In this document: positions 18,006-27,312 of the stretch, piece after piece
How positions within the stretch are numbered: the first letter of the stretch is position 1
How the letters are laid out: each line of letters begins with the position of its first letter
Assembly (NCBI GenBank): GCA_964572965.1
Contig: CAZNHL010000015.1
Coordinates: forward strand, 1-60,538
Direction of reading: 5' to 3'
From: CAZNHL01 sp964572965
GTDB lineage: Bacteria; Bacteroidota; Bacteroidia; Cytophagales; UBA9547
DNA: 60,538 nucleotides
Position numbers and translations under genes: made by a program
Notes under the pieces: model-generated
Told to the model about the DNA's origin: nothing
What the model saw: the letters and a program-made list of their open reading frames with translations, nothing else
The model's database searches: none

Positions 18006-21000
18006 TCAAACCACTCTTTCCAATAATTCCTCCCCAATGTAAAGCAAATAGCCTTCAACCTGTTCATGTCCCATGGCTTTTAGCGCTTCTGTATATTCAC
18101 GTACCTGAGCAGCGTATTTTTTTGCCCCTTTACCTGTTTTAAAATCGATGACAATTGCTTTGTTATCCTGAAGTACTACCCGGTCCGGAATACGTACCTG
18201 TCCGCCTTTTAACAGGATCGCATGTTCGGCTTTGATACGATTGGTTTGTTCAAACCAGCCTGCTACCTGTGGGTTTTTAAAGATATTTTGTAGTTTCTGC
18301 TCCAAAGTGTTTTTTTCGTCATCACTTATTTTGCCTTCAAATACAAAACGCTGAAGTACTTTGGGGGCATCATTAGCGATATGGATACCTGCCAGCAATT
18401 CGTGGATGAGTTTACCATAATCGACCGATTCCTGGATTTTACTATCTGCTTCGGTAAAGTATTGATGAGAACGTTTCCTGATCCTGATCCTGTCTTTCCA
18501 ATGGTTTACCGGGTAGAATTTCAGTTCAGCAACAGCATCTTCGTTTACTTTAATTTCCTGCTTTTCGTGAACAGGAATTGTACCGATTGTCAGTGTCAGA
18601 TCTTCTTCTTTCCAGTAATCGCGCAGCGAAATATAATCTTCTGTATGAATATGTGGCTCTTCAAGTGCATATAAGATAAAGTCTGACACCAGTTGTCCTT
18701 TTCTGTCAGTACTGTAGTTATTCTGGGCTGGTTCTTTATATGGCGAAAAACAATACAAAACCTCTTCTGCACGGGTTAAAGCTACATAAAGCAGATTGAG
18801 GTTATCTATGTATGCCTGCGTTTTCTCGTCTGCATAAACTGACTCAAATAAGGAGTTGACAAGTGAAGGGCTGTATTTGACAGGAAGATAGGGAGGAAGG
18901 TCTTCTGCAATTTGATCAGTCCCGCACCATAAAACGGTATCGCGGTCCCCGGCAGTTTCATGGTCTATTTTCCAGTCGCAGAACGGGACAATCACAGCCT
19001 TGAACTCCAGGCCTTTTGATTTGTGTATTGTGATAATACGAATTGCATCGGCATCTTCAGGTGCTGTCAGTGTTTTTTTATTGCCTTCTTCTTCCCACCA
19101 GAGCAGGAATGAGATAATGTCAGGATTGTTGCGTCTTGTATAGTTTAGCAGTATTTCCTGAAAAGCCTGTAAATAGGGGAATTGGATTTGTTTGTTCTGA
19201 AGTTCGAAGATTTCAATCAACTGTTCAGAAATTTCATAGAGTGCTTGGTTTTTAAGCTGTTCTGTTTTTTCAAGGAAAGCGGTTGGTAGTAAACCTTTTA
19301 AATTGTCAGAGGTCCAGTTCCAGTGTTGTTGTTCCGTTATTTCTGATTCAGGCTTTATATAAAGCTGGTATTCGCTTACTAAATTGGAAAGGTTAAGTAT
19401 GTCATTTGAAAACACCAGATAACGAATGGCTGCAATTAACAGTCGCACAGCACTTGAACTGCTCAGGTACAAAGATTCATTCGAAATGAAATTGAAATTA
19501 TATCTGCCGTCTTTTCCTTGCTGTATTTTTTCGTGTAAAAGGATATCTGCAATGTCTTTGCCCTGACGGGCTGTGCGTACAATAAAGGCAATGTCACCGG
19601 CACGATAGTTTTTGTCCTGTAAGTCTCTTACAATGCCGGGTATACGGCTTTTTACTTCTTCTTTCCAGTGTGTTTCGCTGTTTACTTCGTTACCTTCTTC
19701 GTCAGCGTCTGTATTGGTTTGCTTTTTTCGAAGAAAAGTAAATTGTACAAAACCTCCGTTGTCAGTTTTACCTGATGGTATTTTCTGCGCGTTTTTATCG
19801 TAAGCAGTAGCAATTTTTTCCAGATTGCTGTCAATGGTTGTTATCTGGCTGTCGAGCTGTGTCTTTAATATCTGTGGTAACAGATGAAAAAGGGTATTGT
19901 TGAATTTGATGACATTTACACAGCTTCTGTAATTGTGAGTAAGCGAACTTTCATTCAGCATACCGTCGAAGTCCTGGTCAGAACTGAGTCCGTTGAGCAG
20001 GAGATTTAAATCGCCGCCCCTCCAGCGATAGATCGATTGTTTGACATCGCCAACAATGAGTCCCATGCCGCCTTGTGCAATAGCTTCGGTTACTAGCGGC
20101 TTGAAATTAGCCCATTGGAAAGTGGAAGTGTCCTGAAATTCATCGATAAGATAATGGCGGTATTTTGTACCTGTTTTTTCATAAATAAACGGGGCATCGT
20201 TACCATCAATAATACCGCGTAGCAATTGAGCTGCATCAGAAATCAGCAGGGTGTTGTTTTCTTCCCTGTAATTCTGAAGTAATATGTTTATTTCGGAGAG
20301 AATACCAAAAGCATAGAAATACTGTCTGATAGCCTTTAATGAATTAAAATAGCCATATTGCTCATTAAAGCTTTGTACCCCTCTTACCCAGCTTCCGTAA
20401 AGTCTGGAAATAGCATCGTTGACGTGGACTTTGTTTGCTTTTTTTGTCCAGGTTTCCTCTAAACCTTCTAAAACTTTCAGGTTATAGCTGCTTTTGATAG
20501 GTGCTTCAAAGTTGCCTTTGGCAAGATTCAGGAAAATGTTGAACGGCCCTGTTTTGCCCCGGTTGATGTTTTCCAGCTCAAGCCCATTGTCGTACAGCGA
20601 CTGGATTGCATCTGTTCCGATGGCGGACAGTTTGTTCTCAATGTCTTTGGACGATTTATAGATCCTTTTTGAAAGCTCATGCAGTTGCTCAAGATTTATT
20701 CCTGAAAAAACATTTTTTGATTGTAAATCCTGATATTGTTCTGTGAACAGCTGTTTTCCAAGTTTTATAATATCCTTTTCAATATCCCATTTCCCTTTTT
20801 CCTCTGTTTTGGAAAGAGAGAAGTCGCAAAGCCAGCGAGCCAGGTCTTTGTCTTCGTTAAGGCGAAGCATCAGCTCATCAACAATTTCCCTTAACACTTT
20901 ATCAGTGTCCATTTCTACATTATACCCGCCGGAAATGCCTGTTTCTTTTGCGAAAGAGCGAAGAATACGCTGGAAAAAACTGTCAATAGTGGAAATACTG

Positions 21001-21308
21001 AAATTACTATAGTCATGTAAAATCAAGGACAGGATTTTCTGCCCTTTCAACTGCATTTGATTAATGGAGTTATTGCATAGGGGAAGTAATACATCTTTAT
21101 GCTTGGAAGCTTCAGCATTTTGCGAGATTAAGTACAGCTCTCCAAGAATACGGCTCTTCATCTCGCCGGTAGCTTTGTTGGTAAATGTTACCGCAAGAAT
21201 ATTTGTATATTGGTCGGGGTTTTTAAAAACAAGTTTTAAGTATTCTTCAGTCAGGCGGAAGGTTTTGCCGGAGCCAGCAGAAGCTTTATAAATATTTAAT
21301 TGACTCAT
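18006..21308 (-). CDS. addA: AddA-like UvrD-family helicase/nuclease
   Basis: The 1100-residue product (start at MSQLN; three extra codons upstream are possible) is an SF1 helicase with a C-terminal nuclease. Walker A is ASAGSGKT (residues 9-16). Further motifs are IDEFQDTS, GDVKQSIYRWRGG, TIHKSKGLEF and LLYVALTRAEE. The nuclease motif VIDFKTGKG with the later QVREY lies near residue 1050. With AddB it would resect DNA ends for RecA loading, the role known for Bacteroides AddAB. The adjacent upstream gene is the cyclotransferase, 44 bases away. Confidence 0.92.
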   Translation of the reverse strand: MSQLNIYKASAGSGKTFRLTEEYLKLVFKNPDQYTNILAVTFTNKATGEMKSRILGELYLISQNAEASKHKDVLLPLCNNSINQMQLKGQKILSLILHDYSNFSISTIDSFFQRILRSFAKETGISGGYNVEMDTDKVLREIVDELMLRLNEDKDLARWLCDFSLSKTEEKGKWDIEKDIIKLGKQLFTEQYQDLQSKNVFSGINLEQLHELSKRIYKSSKDIENKLSAIGTDAIQSLYDNGLELENINRGKTGPFNIFLNLAKGNFEAPIKSSYNLKVLEGLEETWTKKANKVHVNDAISRLYGSWVRGVQSFNEQYGYFNSLKAIRQYFYAFGILSEINILLQNYREENNTLLISDAAQLLRGIIDGNDAPFIYEKTGTKYRHYLIDEFQDTSTFQWANFKPLVTEAIAQGGMGLIVGDVKQSIYRWRGGDLNLLLNGLSSDQDFDGMLNESSLTHNYRSCVNVIKFNNTLFHLLPQILKTQLDSQITTIDSNLEKIATAYDKNAQKIPSGKTDNGGFVQFTFLRKKQTNTDADEEGNEVNSETHWKEEVKSRIPGIVRDLQDKNYRAGDIAFIVRTARQGKDIADILLHEKIQQGKDGRYNFNFISNESLYLSSSSAVRLLIAAIRYLVFSNDILNLSNLVSEYQLYIKPESEITEQQHWNWTSDNLKGLLPTAFLEKTEQLKNQALYEISEQLIEIFELQNKQIQFPYLQAFQEILLNYTRRNNPDIISFLLWWEEEGNKKTLTAPEDADAIRIITIHKSKGLEFKAVIVPFCDWKIDHETAGDRDTVLWCGTDQIAEDLPPYLPVKYSPSLVNSLFESVYADEKTQAYIDNLNLLYVALTRAEEVLYCFSPYKEPAQNNYSTDRKGQLVSDFILYALEEPHIHTEDYISLRDYWKEEDLTLTIGTIPVHEKQEIKVNEDAVAELKFYPVNHWKDRIRIRKRSHQYFTEADSKIQESVDYGKLIHELLAGIHIANDAPKVLQRFVFEGKISDDEKNTLEQKLQNIFKNPQVAGWFEQTNRIKAEHAILLKGGQVRIPDRVVLQDNKAIVIDFKTGKGAKKYAAQVREYTEALKAMGHEQVEGYLLYIGEELLERVV

Positions 21309-21352
21309 TTCGTACAAAAAGTGGTAATTTGTTGCGTCTGAAAATTGACAAA

Positions 21353-21712
21353 TTAGGTTTTGTCAAGCCAGTTTCCGGAAGGGATTAACGATGCATTTTC
21401 TGCATTGTGCTTGTCTCCTTTAATGTAAATGTAGCAATTAATCCGTTCATCAAAGATACGTTGAAATACTCCTTTGTGAACTTCTTCATATTCGTCTATA
21501 TAGTCTAAAGAGTTTGGAGTAATATAAAAAATGTCTCCAACTATTTTATTTTCAGTATTTTGACATGGAGATGCAAATGGAAACAAACCGTGAGTATAAA
21601 TTTGGTACCCGGCAGCTATAATATTCTTTTCGAGCAATACAGCTTCATTACCTAGCACTTTGTCAGCTAATGCGGTATCGCGAAGGGTTCCGTAAGTGAA
21701 TAGAAGTGGCAT
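21353..21712 (-). CDS. Gamma-glutamylcyclotransferase-like (AIG2/GGCT) protein
   Basis: I start the gene at MPLLFTYGTLRD, giving 119 residues; the 28 codons upstream lack family features. The substrate-loop motif YGTLR is at residues 7-11, and the acidic segment YIDEYEEV contains the Glu expected to act as the general acid/base. Family members cleave gamma-glutamyl compounds to 5-oxoproline. The C terminus lacks the long helical extension of animal enzymes. Operon membership with addA/addB is likely from spacing, but no shared pathway is known. Confidence 0.82.
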   Translation of the reverse strand: MPLLFTYGTLRDTALADKVLGNEAVLLEKNIIAAGYQIYTHGLFPFASPCQNTENKIVGDIFYITPNSLDYIDEYEEVHKGVFQRIFDERINCYIYIKGDKHNAENASLIPSGNWLDKT

Positions 21713-21922
21713 GATGATAATTTTAGTGTTTTTCTTACATGATATTTTACATTGTAATGCTTTTGTCAGATTATCAGTAGTTTTGTAGCCGGGCAACTAT
21801 GCTTATTCTACATTACCTAAATACATATTTATAATGTTTTAGGTTTCATGGGTTACTTTTATTTATCTCAGTTGTAATAAGGTTAAACAAGGAAACATAC
21901 ATCACTAATACCTGTAATATTT

Positions 21923-24900
21923 ATGAACGTGAAAAGATCAGTTTTATTCATTTCGCTGTTGGTGCTCATTTTTTTGATCCCTTTCAGCAACTATGCCAGC
22001 CACGTTGCCAGTGCAGAACTTACTTATAAAGCTTTAGGAGGGAACACTTATCAGTTTACTCTTACTATTAATAAGGATTGTGAGAGCGCTGTAGGGATGC
22101 CATCTGACTATCAGATTAATTACTCCTCCAAAAGTTGCGGAGGAAAAGGGATATTCAGTGTGTTTCGTGCAGGTACACCTTTTGAAGTGTTGGATGTATG
22201 TAATACAAACGTAAGGACTACCTGTCAGGGGCTTAGTGTAAGTCAGGGTGGTGTAGCCGGTTTATTACGATTTACCTATGTAGGTACTGTTACACTTCCT
22301 CAGGCTTGTTCAGACTGGACTTTTTCATATGAAGAACGTTACAGAAGCCCTTTGATTAAGAATATTCAGACACCGGATAAACAATTGATGTATGTTGAGG
22401 CAGTTCTGAATAACAGTGCAGCAGTTGGAAATTCATCTCCTCAGTTTACGGATAAAGGAGTGGGGTATGTGTGTTCCGGAAAAACAACAACATTGTCAAT
22501 TGGTACAAGTACTGATGCTGATGGTGATACTTATAAATATACATTGATTCCGCCAAGTACCGGTGCAGATAAGGATATTCCGTATGCTAACGGTTATAGC
22601 CTGACTAATCCTACAGGAGCGGGTTCCGCAATTTCAATTAATCCCACAAACGGTAGTTTGGATGTTACAGTCGCTGGAACACAGAATAATATATCTGTTG
22701 CTATTGCAGTATTGGTTGAAGAATACCGCAACGGGGTATTAATAGGTAGTGTTATGAGAGATTTTCAGGTTGTATCGCAGGACTGTAATAATAGTCAGCC
22801 GGTATTTGACCCGAAAGAAAAAAGTGTAGAGGTTTGCCCGGGTACACCTATTGACTTTTATGTGAATGTAAGTGACCCTGATAATCCAGTTAAGAATCAG
22901 AAAATAAAAATTACTTTTCAAAAAGAAGGTTTGCCTGATAGCTGTTTTACAGTTATAAATGACAGTACCGGTACACCAAGAGTTAGAGTTCACTGGATTC
23001 CGACCAGCGCTAATGCAGGTGTAAGAACAATAAGAATTATAGCTACTGATAACAATTGCCCGGTAAAAGCCAGTAACGAGTTGCCTATTACAATTACTGT
23101 AGTTAAGCCACCGCTTGTAACAATTTCTGACCCTGCAGATATCAGATGTGATATTCCTCAAACTATCAAAGCTAATGTTACTTCTGATAAGGCACCTTTT
23201 ACTTACATGTGGAGTACAAACCAGTCCTGGCAGAATAATTCAAGTATTGATGTATTTCCGTCAAACTATTGGGTATTGGTGAAGGATAGTAAAGGCTGTA
23301 TTTCAGATACCGCATACAAAATACTGAAGCAGAATGTACATGCCAAGTTTAAGTTTACTAAAGTTTGTGAAGGCAGTTTTGTGAGTTTTACAGACTCTTC
23401 TTGGGTAAACAGGGGGGGGCACCATATTGTTAGCTGGAAGTGGAATTTCGGAGACCCTTCTGATCCGACAGAAGTAACCACTAAGAATTCTACACACCAA
23501 TACCCTCAAAAAGGAATTTACCTTGTGAAACTATCGGTAAAAGATGATACCGGATGCCCGGCCGATACTACTATTAAAGTGAAGTTTTGTGATCTCCCTG
23601 ATCCTGATTTTACAAGGAGAGATTCTTGTCAGCAAAATACGATGCGTTATGTAGACAAGACAAAAACAGAGTATTGTGGCTTAGTGAAGTATGAATTTGA
23701 TTATGGCAGTGGTTTCTTTCAGGAGGCTAACGATTTTAAAGCGGTATATGACACTATTCGTCCATATATGGCAGGTCAGCCAGGTGGTGGCGTTTATACA
23801 CACTATACAACACCGTCGGATTCAGGTGTGTTTGATATCAGGATAAGGGTAACTAATGAATATGGCTGTACGGCTATTAAAAGTCACACTTATACAATTT
23901 ATAGCAGGCCTAATATTGAAATTCTGGCGAAAGACTTTTTCCTTAATTGTGATAAGAGAGATTCTATTGTGCCGGCTGTGTTTAAAGGTAGTCACCCGCC
24001 TTTGACTGCCAGTTGGAATACTACACCTGGGGTTATTAAGAAAATTTATGATAAAGGCCCGGATACAATCAGAGGTAACTTATCAAAAGAGGGCTTATAC
24101 ACTGCACTTGTAGTAGATACATTAGGTTGCTATATGGATCCTAAAATTCAGGTGATCTATCCGTTAAAAGCGAATTTTGACCATACTGATTATTGTACAA
24201 CCGGTCAGGATATTGATTTCTTTTCTGATACGGTTTCTAAGTCTTCTGATTTTGGTCCGGGTAAAACATTCTCAAAATGGGGTGTGAAACAATGGACATG
24301 GAAATTTAACAATGGATCTGCGGATGTTGTTACGACAGATCCTGATGGTACAAGAGTGACAAACTTTTATCCGGAAAAACCTACGGCTTATCATATTGTT
24401 TTGGAAGCAGAGGATAATGCCGGTTGTAAAAGTTATTCTGATTCCTTATTGTACATTCAGGTGCCGGATAATAGTTTCAGTATAAGTGCAAGAACGTTTT
24501 GTATGTCAGGAACAGAGGTTGCTCCTCAACGCGTTAAACTGGACGTGACAAGTAACAAGGGCCGTACAATTAACTCGGTTGCATGGAGTTTTGGCGATAA
24601 GTCGGGCGAACCTATTGTAACTCCGGCTGAGTGGCCTGAAAAATATGTTGGGTTTACCGCTCCTAAAGATTCAACGGTTAAACTCCAGAAAACATGGGCC
24701 GGTCCTAATGATACGACTTATTTTTATAATACGTCTCATTCTTATGGAGAGGGCTTAGATACAGTTACCCTGATTACCAGGTACAACAGGTCTTGTTACA
24801 GAAGAGATACTGCTTCTGTAAGAATATGGCCTCCTTTCAGAATGCTTTTTGATTTAGATGGTGTCTGTGTAAATAATCCAACAAAGATTACAGCAACATC

Positions 24901-26218
24901 TACAGGTAAAAATCCGATTGTTAAATGGGATTGGATGATAAGTATCGCGGATGAATCTATATTTCCTTTCAAGTATGATACTTTGAGTGAGTTCTCTCGG
25001 AATAACATAGGCTTCCAGAGCTCTTTTGATACCACATTTACAAAAAACGGAAATATATATACACCGGTTGTTGGTACTGATGACAAGGGATGTAAATCTT
25101 ATTTTGTGCCCTCAGACCCAACAAGGACTATTATCAAAGTGCCTAGTCCTGTTATATGTACATTGCCGCCTATATGTCAGCAATCTGTTTATCAGTTTAA
25201 AGATTGTACCGGTATACCAGAAGGTAAGCCTATTAATTATGTGTTGTGGAATTATGGCGACGGACAGATCGACTCTTTGCCGCCGGCATCTGCACCAACA
25301 CACGTGTATGCAAAGGATACGGTCTATTCTCTGATTATTTCTAATTACAATAAAGAAGGTGATTGTTTCATGAGTGATACGGCACAGATAAATGTTATTA
25401 CGCAACCGAAAGCAGAGTTTACAATTCAGGATGTTTGTTTAAATCAACCGTCAATTTTTGTCAATAACTCTTCGTCAAATGATCCAAATAATGGGTTGTT
25501 ATATTATTGGACTTTCAGAGATACAAAGGATACAACTACTTCTGATCTGAAAGACCCATCGTGGGTATTTAATTCTCCTGGTGAAAAAGGTATAACATTG
25601 ATTTCTGTCAATGCCGGTACCGGCTGTGGCGATACTGCTACTGTTCAAACAGAAATTTATCCGATACCTACGGCTGATTTTGACTGGAATAAGAATAAAG
25701 CGGTTTCTATGCTGCCGGTAGAATTTGAGGATAAGTCAACTGCCGACGTAACTAAATGGTGGTATACTTTCAGCGATGACAATACTACTAGTACTGACCA
25801 ATATCCCATTCATACATTTACCAATGTGGGAGCGTCCGGTAAGGTGCAGGTAATACAGAGAGTTGCAAATAACTATGGCTGTTCCGATACTATTATTAAA
25901 AGTGTTGATTTGAACATCTATATTAATTATCCTAATGCATTCAGCCCGAACGGTAAAGGTGATAACAATACCTGGAGCCTGATTATTAAAGGTGGTAAAG
26001 AGTTGAAAGTGCTTCGTATTTTCAACAGATGGGGAGAGGAAGTATTTAATGCATCAAGTGTTTATGTAAATCCGGTAACAGGAGAGATGGATGTTGCCTG
26101 GGATGGCCAGTTTAATGGTAAAGACCAGCCTGTCGGTTCTTATATATTCTATGCAACAGTACTTGACTTGCATAATAAAGAAACAAAGCTTGATGGTAAA
26201 ATTACGCTGATCCGATAA
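21923..26218 (+). CDS. PKD-domain cargo protein with T9SS type B (gliding-associated) C-terminal domain
   Basis: The 1431-residue product has a signal peptide (about 1-26). An N-terminal domain starts SHVASAELTYKALGG, a common opening for these proteins. A cadherin-like segment follows near 295-395, and several PKD-type domains include WKWNFGDPSDP at about 500 and another near 1290. The last 100 residues (from about 1332: YPNAFSPNGKGDNN, RIFNRWGEEVF, WDGQFNGKDQPVGSYIFY) are the CHU_C/type B sorting domain recognised by the type IX system. It is likely a surface adhesin. It is followed after 25 bases by a PorP/SprF-like gene, the standard partner of type B cargo. Confidence 0.92.
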   Translation: MNVKRSVLFISLLVLIFLIPFSNYASHVASAELTYKALGGNTYQFTLTINKDCESAVGMPSDYQINYSSKSCGGKGIFSVFRAGTPFEVLDVCNTNVRTTCQGLSVSQGGVAGLLRFTYVGTVTLPQACSDWTFSYEERYRSPLIKNIQTPDKQLMYVEAVLNNSAAVGNSSPQFTDKGVGYVCSGKTTTLSIGTSTDADGDTYKYTLIPPSTGADKDIPYANGYSLTNPTGAGSAISINPTNGSLDVTVAGTQNNISVAIAVLVEEYRNGVLIGSVMRDFQVVSQDCNNSQPVFDPKEKSVEVCPGTPIDFYVNVSDPDNPVKNQKIKITFQKEGLPDSCFTVINDSTGTPRVRVHWIPTSANAGVRTIRIIATDNNCPVKASNELPITITVVKPPLVTISDPADIRCDIPQTIKANVTSDKAPFTYMWSTNQSWQNNSSIDVFPSNYWVLVKDSKGCISDTAYKILKQNVHAKFKFTKVCEGSFVSFTDSSWVNRGGHHIVSWKWNFGDPSDPTEVTTKNSTHQYPQKGIYLVKLSVKDDTGCPADTTIKVKFCDLPDPDFTRRDSCQQNTMRYVDKTKTEYCGLVKYEFDYGSGFFQEANDFKAVYDTIRPYMAGQPGGGVYTHYTTPSDSGVFDIRIRVTNEYGCTAIKSHTYTIYSRPNIEILAKDFFLNCDKRDSIVPAVFKGSHPPLTASWNTTPGVIKKIYDKGPDTIRGNLSKEGLYTALVVDTLGCYMDPKIQVIYPLKANFDHTDYCTTGQDIDFFSDTVSKSSDFGPGKTFSKWGVKQWTWKFNNGSADVVTTDPDGTRVTNFYPEKPTAYHIVLEAEDNAGCKSYSDSLLYIQVPDNSFSISARTFCMSGTEVAPQRVKLDVTSNKGRTINSVAWSFGDKSGEPIVTPAEWPEKYVGFTAPKDSTVKLQKTWAGPNDTTYFYNTSHSYGEGLDTVTLITRYNRSCYRRDTASVRIWPPFRMLFDLDGVCVNNPTKITATSTGKNPIVKWDWMISIADESIFPFKYDTLSEFSRNNIGFQSSFDTTFTKNGNIYTPVVGTDDKGCKSYFVPSDPTRTIIKVPSPVICTLPPICQQSVYQFKDCTGIPEGKPINYVLWNYGDGQIDSLPPASAPTHVYAKDTVYSLIISNYNKEGDCFMSDTAQINVITQPKAEFTIQDVCLNQPSIFVNNSSSNDPNNGLLYYWTFRDTKDTTTSDLKDPSWVFNSPGEKGITLISVNAGTGCGDTATVQTEIYPIPTADFDWNKNKAVSMLPVEFEDKSTADVTKWWYTFSDDNTTSTDQYPIHTFTNVGASGKVQVIQRVANNYGCSDTIIKSVDLNIYINYPNAFSPNGKGDNNTWSLIIKGGKELKVLRIFNRWGEEVFNASSVYVNPVTGEMDVAWDGQFNGKDQPVGSYIFYATVLDLHNKETKLDGKITLIR

Positions 26219-26243
26219 CCTTGTAGTCTAAGAAGATATTATT

Positions 26244-27290
26244 ATGAATTTATATAAGAAGTACCTGATATTAGCATTTATAGCCTTAGCAATTTCTGTT
26301 GAGGCTCAGGATATGCACTTTACACAGTTTTATAACGTGCCTATGGCCTTGAACCCTGCTTATGCAGGAAAGTTCAGGGGGGACTACCGTTTGTCGGCGG
26401 TTTACAGAAACCAGTGGAAAGCCGCCAACGCTACTTTTGCCACGACCGGTTTTGGCGCTGATATGAATTTCAGATTGCCAAACAATGATAAGGATAAAAT
26501 CGGTGTAGGTATTTTTGCAGTTGATGATCAGTTGGGTGATCAGACATTCAAAAACCAATACATCAACGGTGCAGTTTCTTACCTGAAAACCCTGGACAAA
26601 AAAGACAGACATAAGGTTGGGGTTGGTATACAGGCCGGTTATGTGATGAAAAACCTGTTGGATAATGATTTACGCTTTGGAAATCAGTATGTTGACGGTG
26701 TATATGACCCCACAAAACCTACCAATGAAGACATGAGCGCAACCCGAATGGGATACTTTAACATGAACCTGGGTGCTTTTTATGATTATGTGGTAAACCC
26801 AAACATGGACCTGTACATTGGCGGAAGTTTATTCAACGTTACAAGTCCCAAAGAAAGTGTGGCTGATGGTTCTGATAAACGCCTTGGTTCAAGATTTTCG
26901 TCGAATATAGGTATGAACTATCGTATCAACATGAAGTGGTCTGTTCTTCCAAGCTTCCTGATCATGCGTCAGACAGGGGCGACCGATTTTAACGTCGGAA
27001 GCGCTATAGGGTATACCATGCTTGCTGGTACTACAAACCAAACTACACTTCTGGTAGGAGGGTGGTATCGTATTAAAGATGCGATTATGCCCATGATAGG
27101 GTTAAATTACAAAAATATGCAGTTTGGGGTGAGTTATGATGCTACTACTTCAAGACTGAATGAAATTAAAAATTATCCGGGAGTGAAAAATAATGCTGTG
27201 ATCGGGGCTATAGAGTTTACGCTGATTTATATCGGAAATCTTAACAGGCCTCATCCGACAGAATTAACAATTCCTTGCCGTTTCTTCTAA
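26244..27290 (+). CDS. PorP/SprF-family outer-membrane protein
   Basis: The 348-residue product has a signal peptide (about 1-21) and then the family opening DMHFTQFYNVPMALNPAYAG. The rest shows alternating beta-strands of an outer-membrane barrel, with glycine-rich turns such as KIGVGIFAVDDQ and KVGVGIQAGYV. It ends in FF. SprF in Flavobacterium is needed for secretion of the adhesin SprB, so this protein probably handles the cargo encoded immediately upstream. Spacing to both neighbours (25 and 22 bases) indicates one operon. Confidence 0.93.
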   Translation: MNLYKKYLILAFIALAISVEAQDMHFTQFYNVPMALNPAYAGKFRGDYRLSAVYRNQWKAANATFATTGFGADMNFRLPNNDKDKIGVGIFAVDDQLGDQTFKNQYINGAVSYLKTLDKKDRHKVGVGIQAGYVMKNLLDNDLRFGNQYVDGVYDPTKPTNEDMSATRMGYFNMNLGAFYDYVVNPNMDLYIGGSLFNVTSPKESVADGSDKRLGSRFSSNIGMNYRINMKWSVLPSFLIMRQTGATDFNVGSAIGYTMLAGTTNQTTLLVGGWYRIKDAIMPMIGLNYKNMQFGVSYDATTSRLNEIKNYPGVKNNAVIGAIEFTLIYIGNLNRPHPTELTIPCRFF

Positions 27291-27312
27291 TAGTTATAGA
27301 GTTTAAGAATTT

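Noticed and set aside
22739..23161. A 140-residue minus-strand open frame inside the PKD cargo gene
   Set aside because: It is antisense to a recognisable coding region and its translation is low in family-like features.
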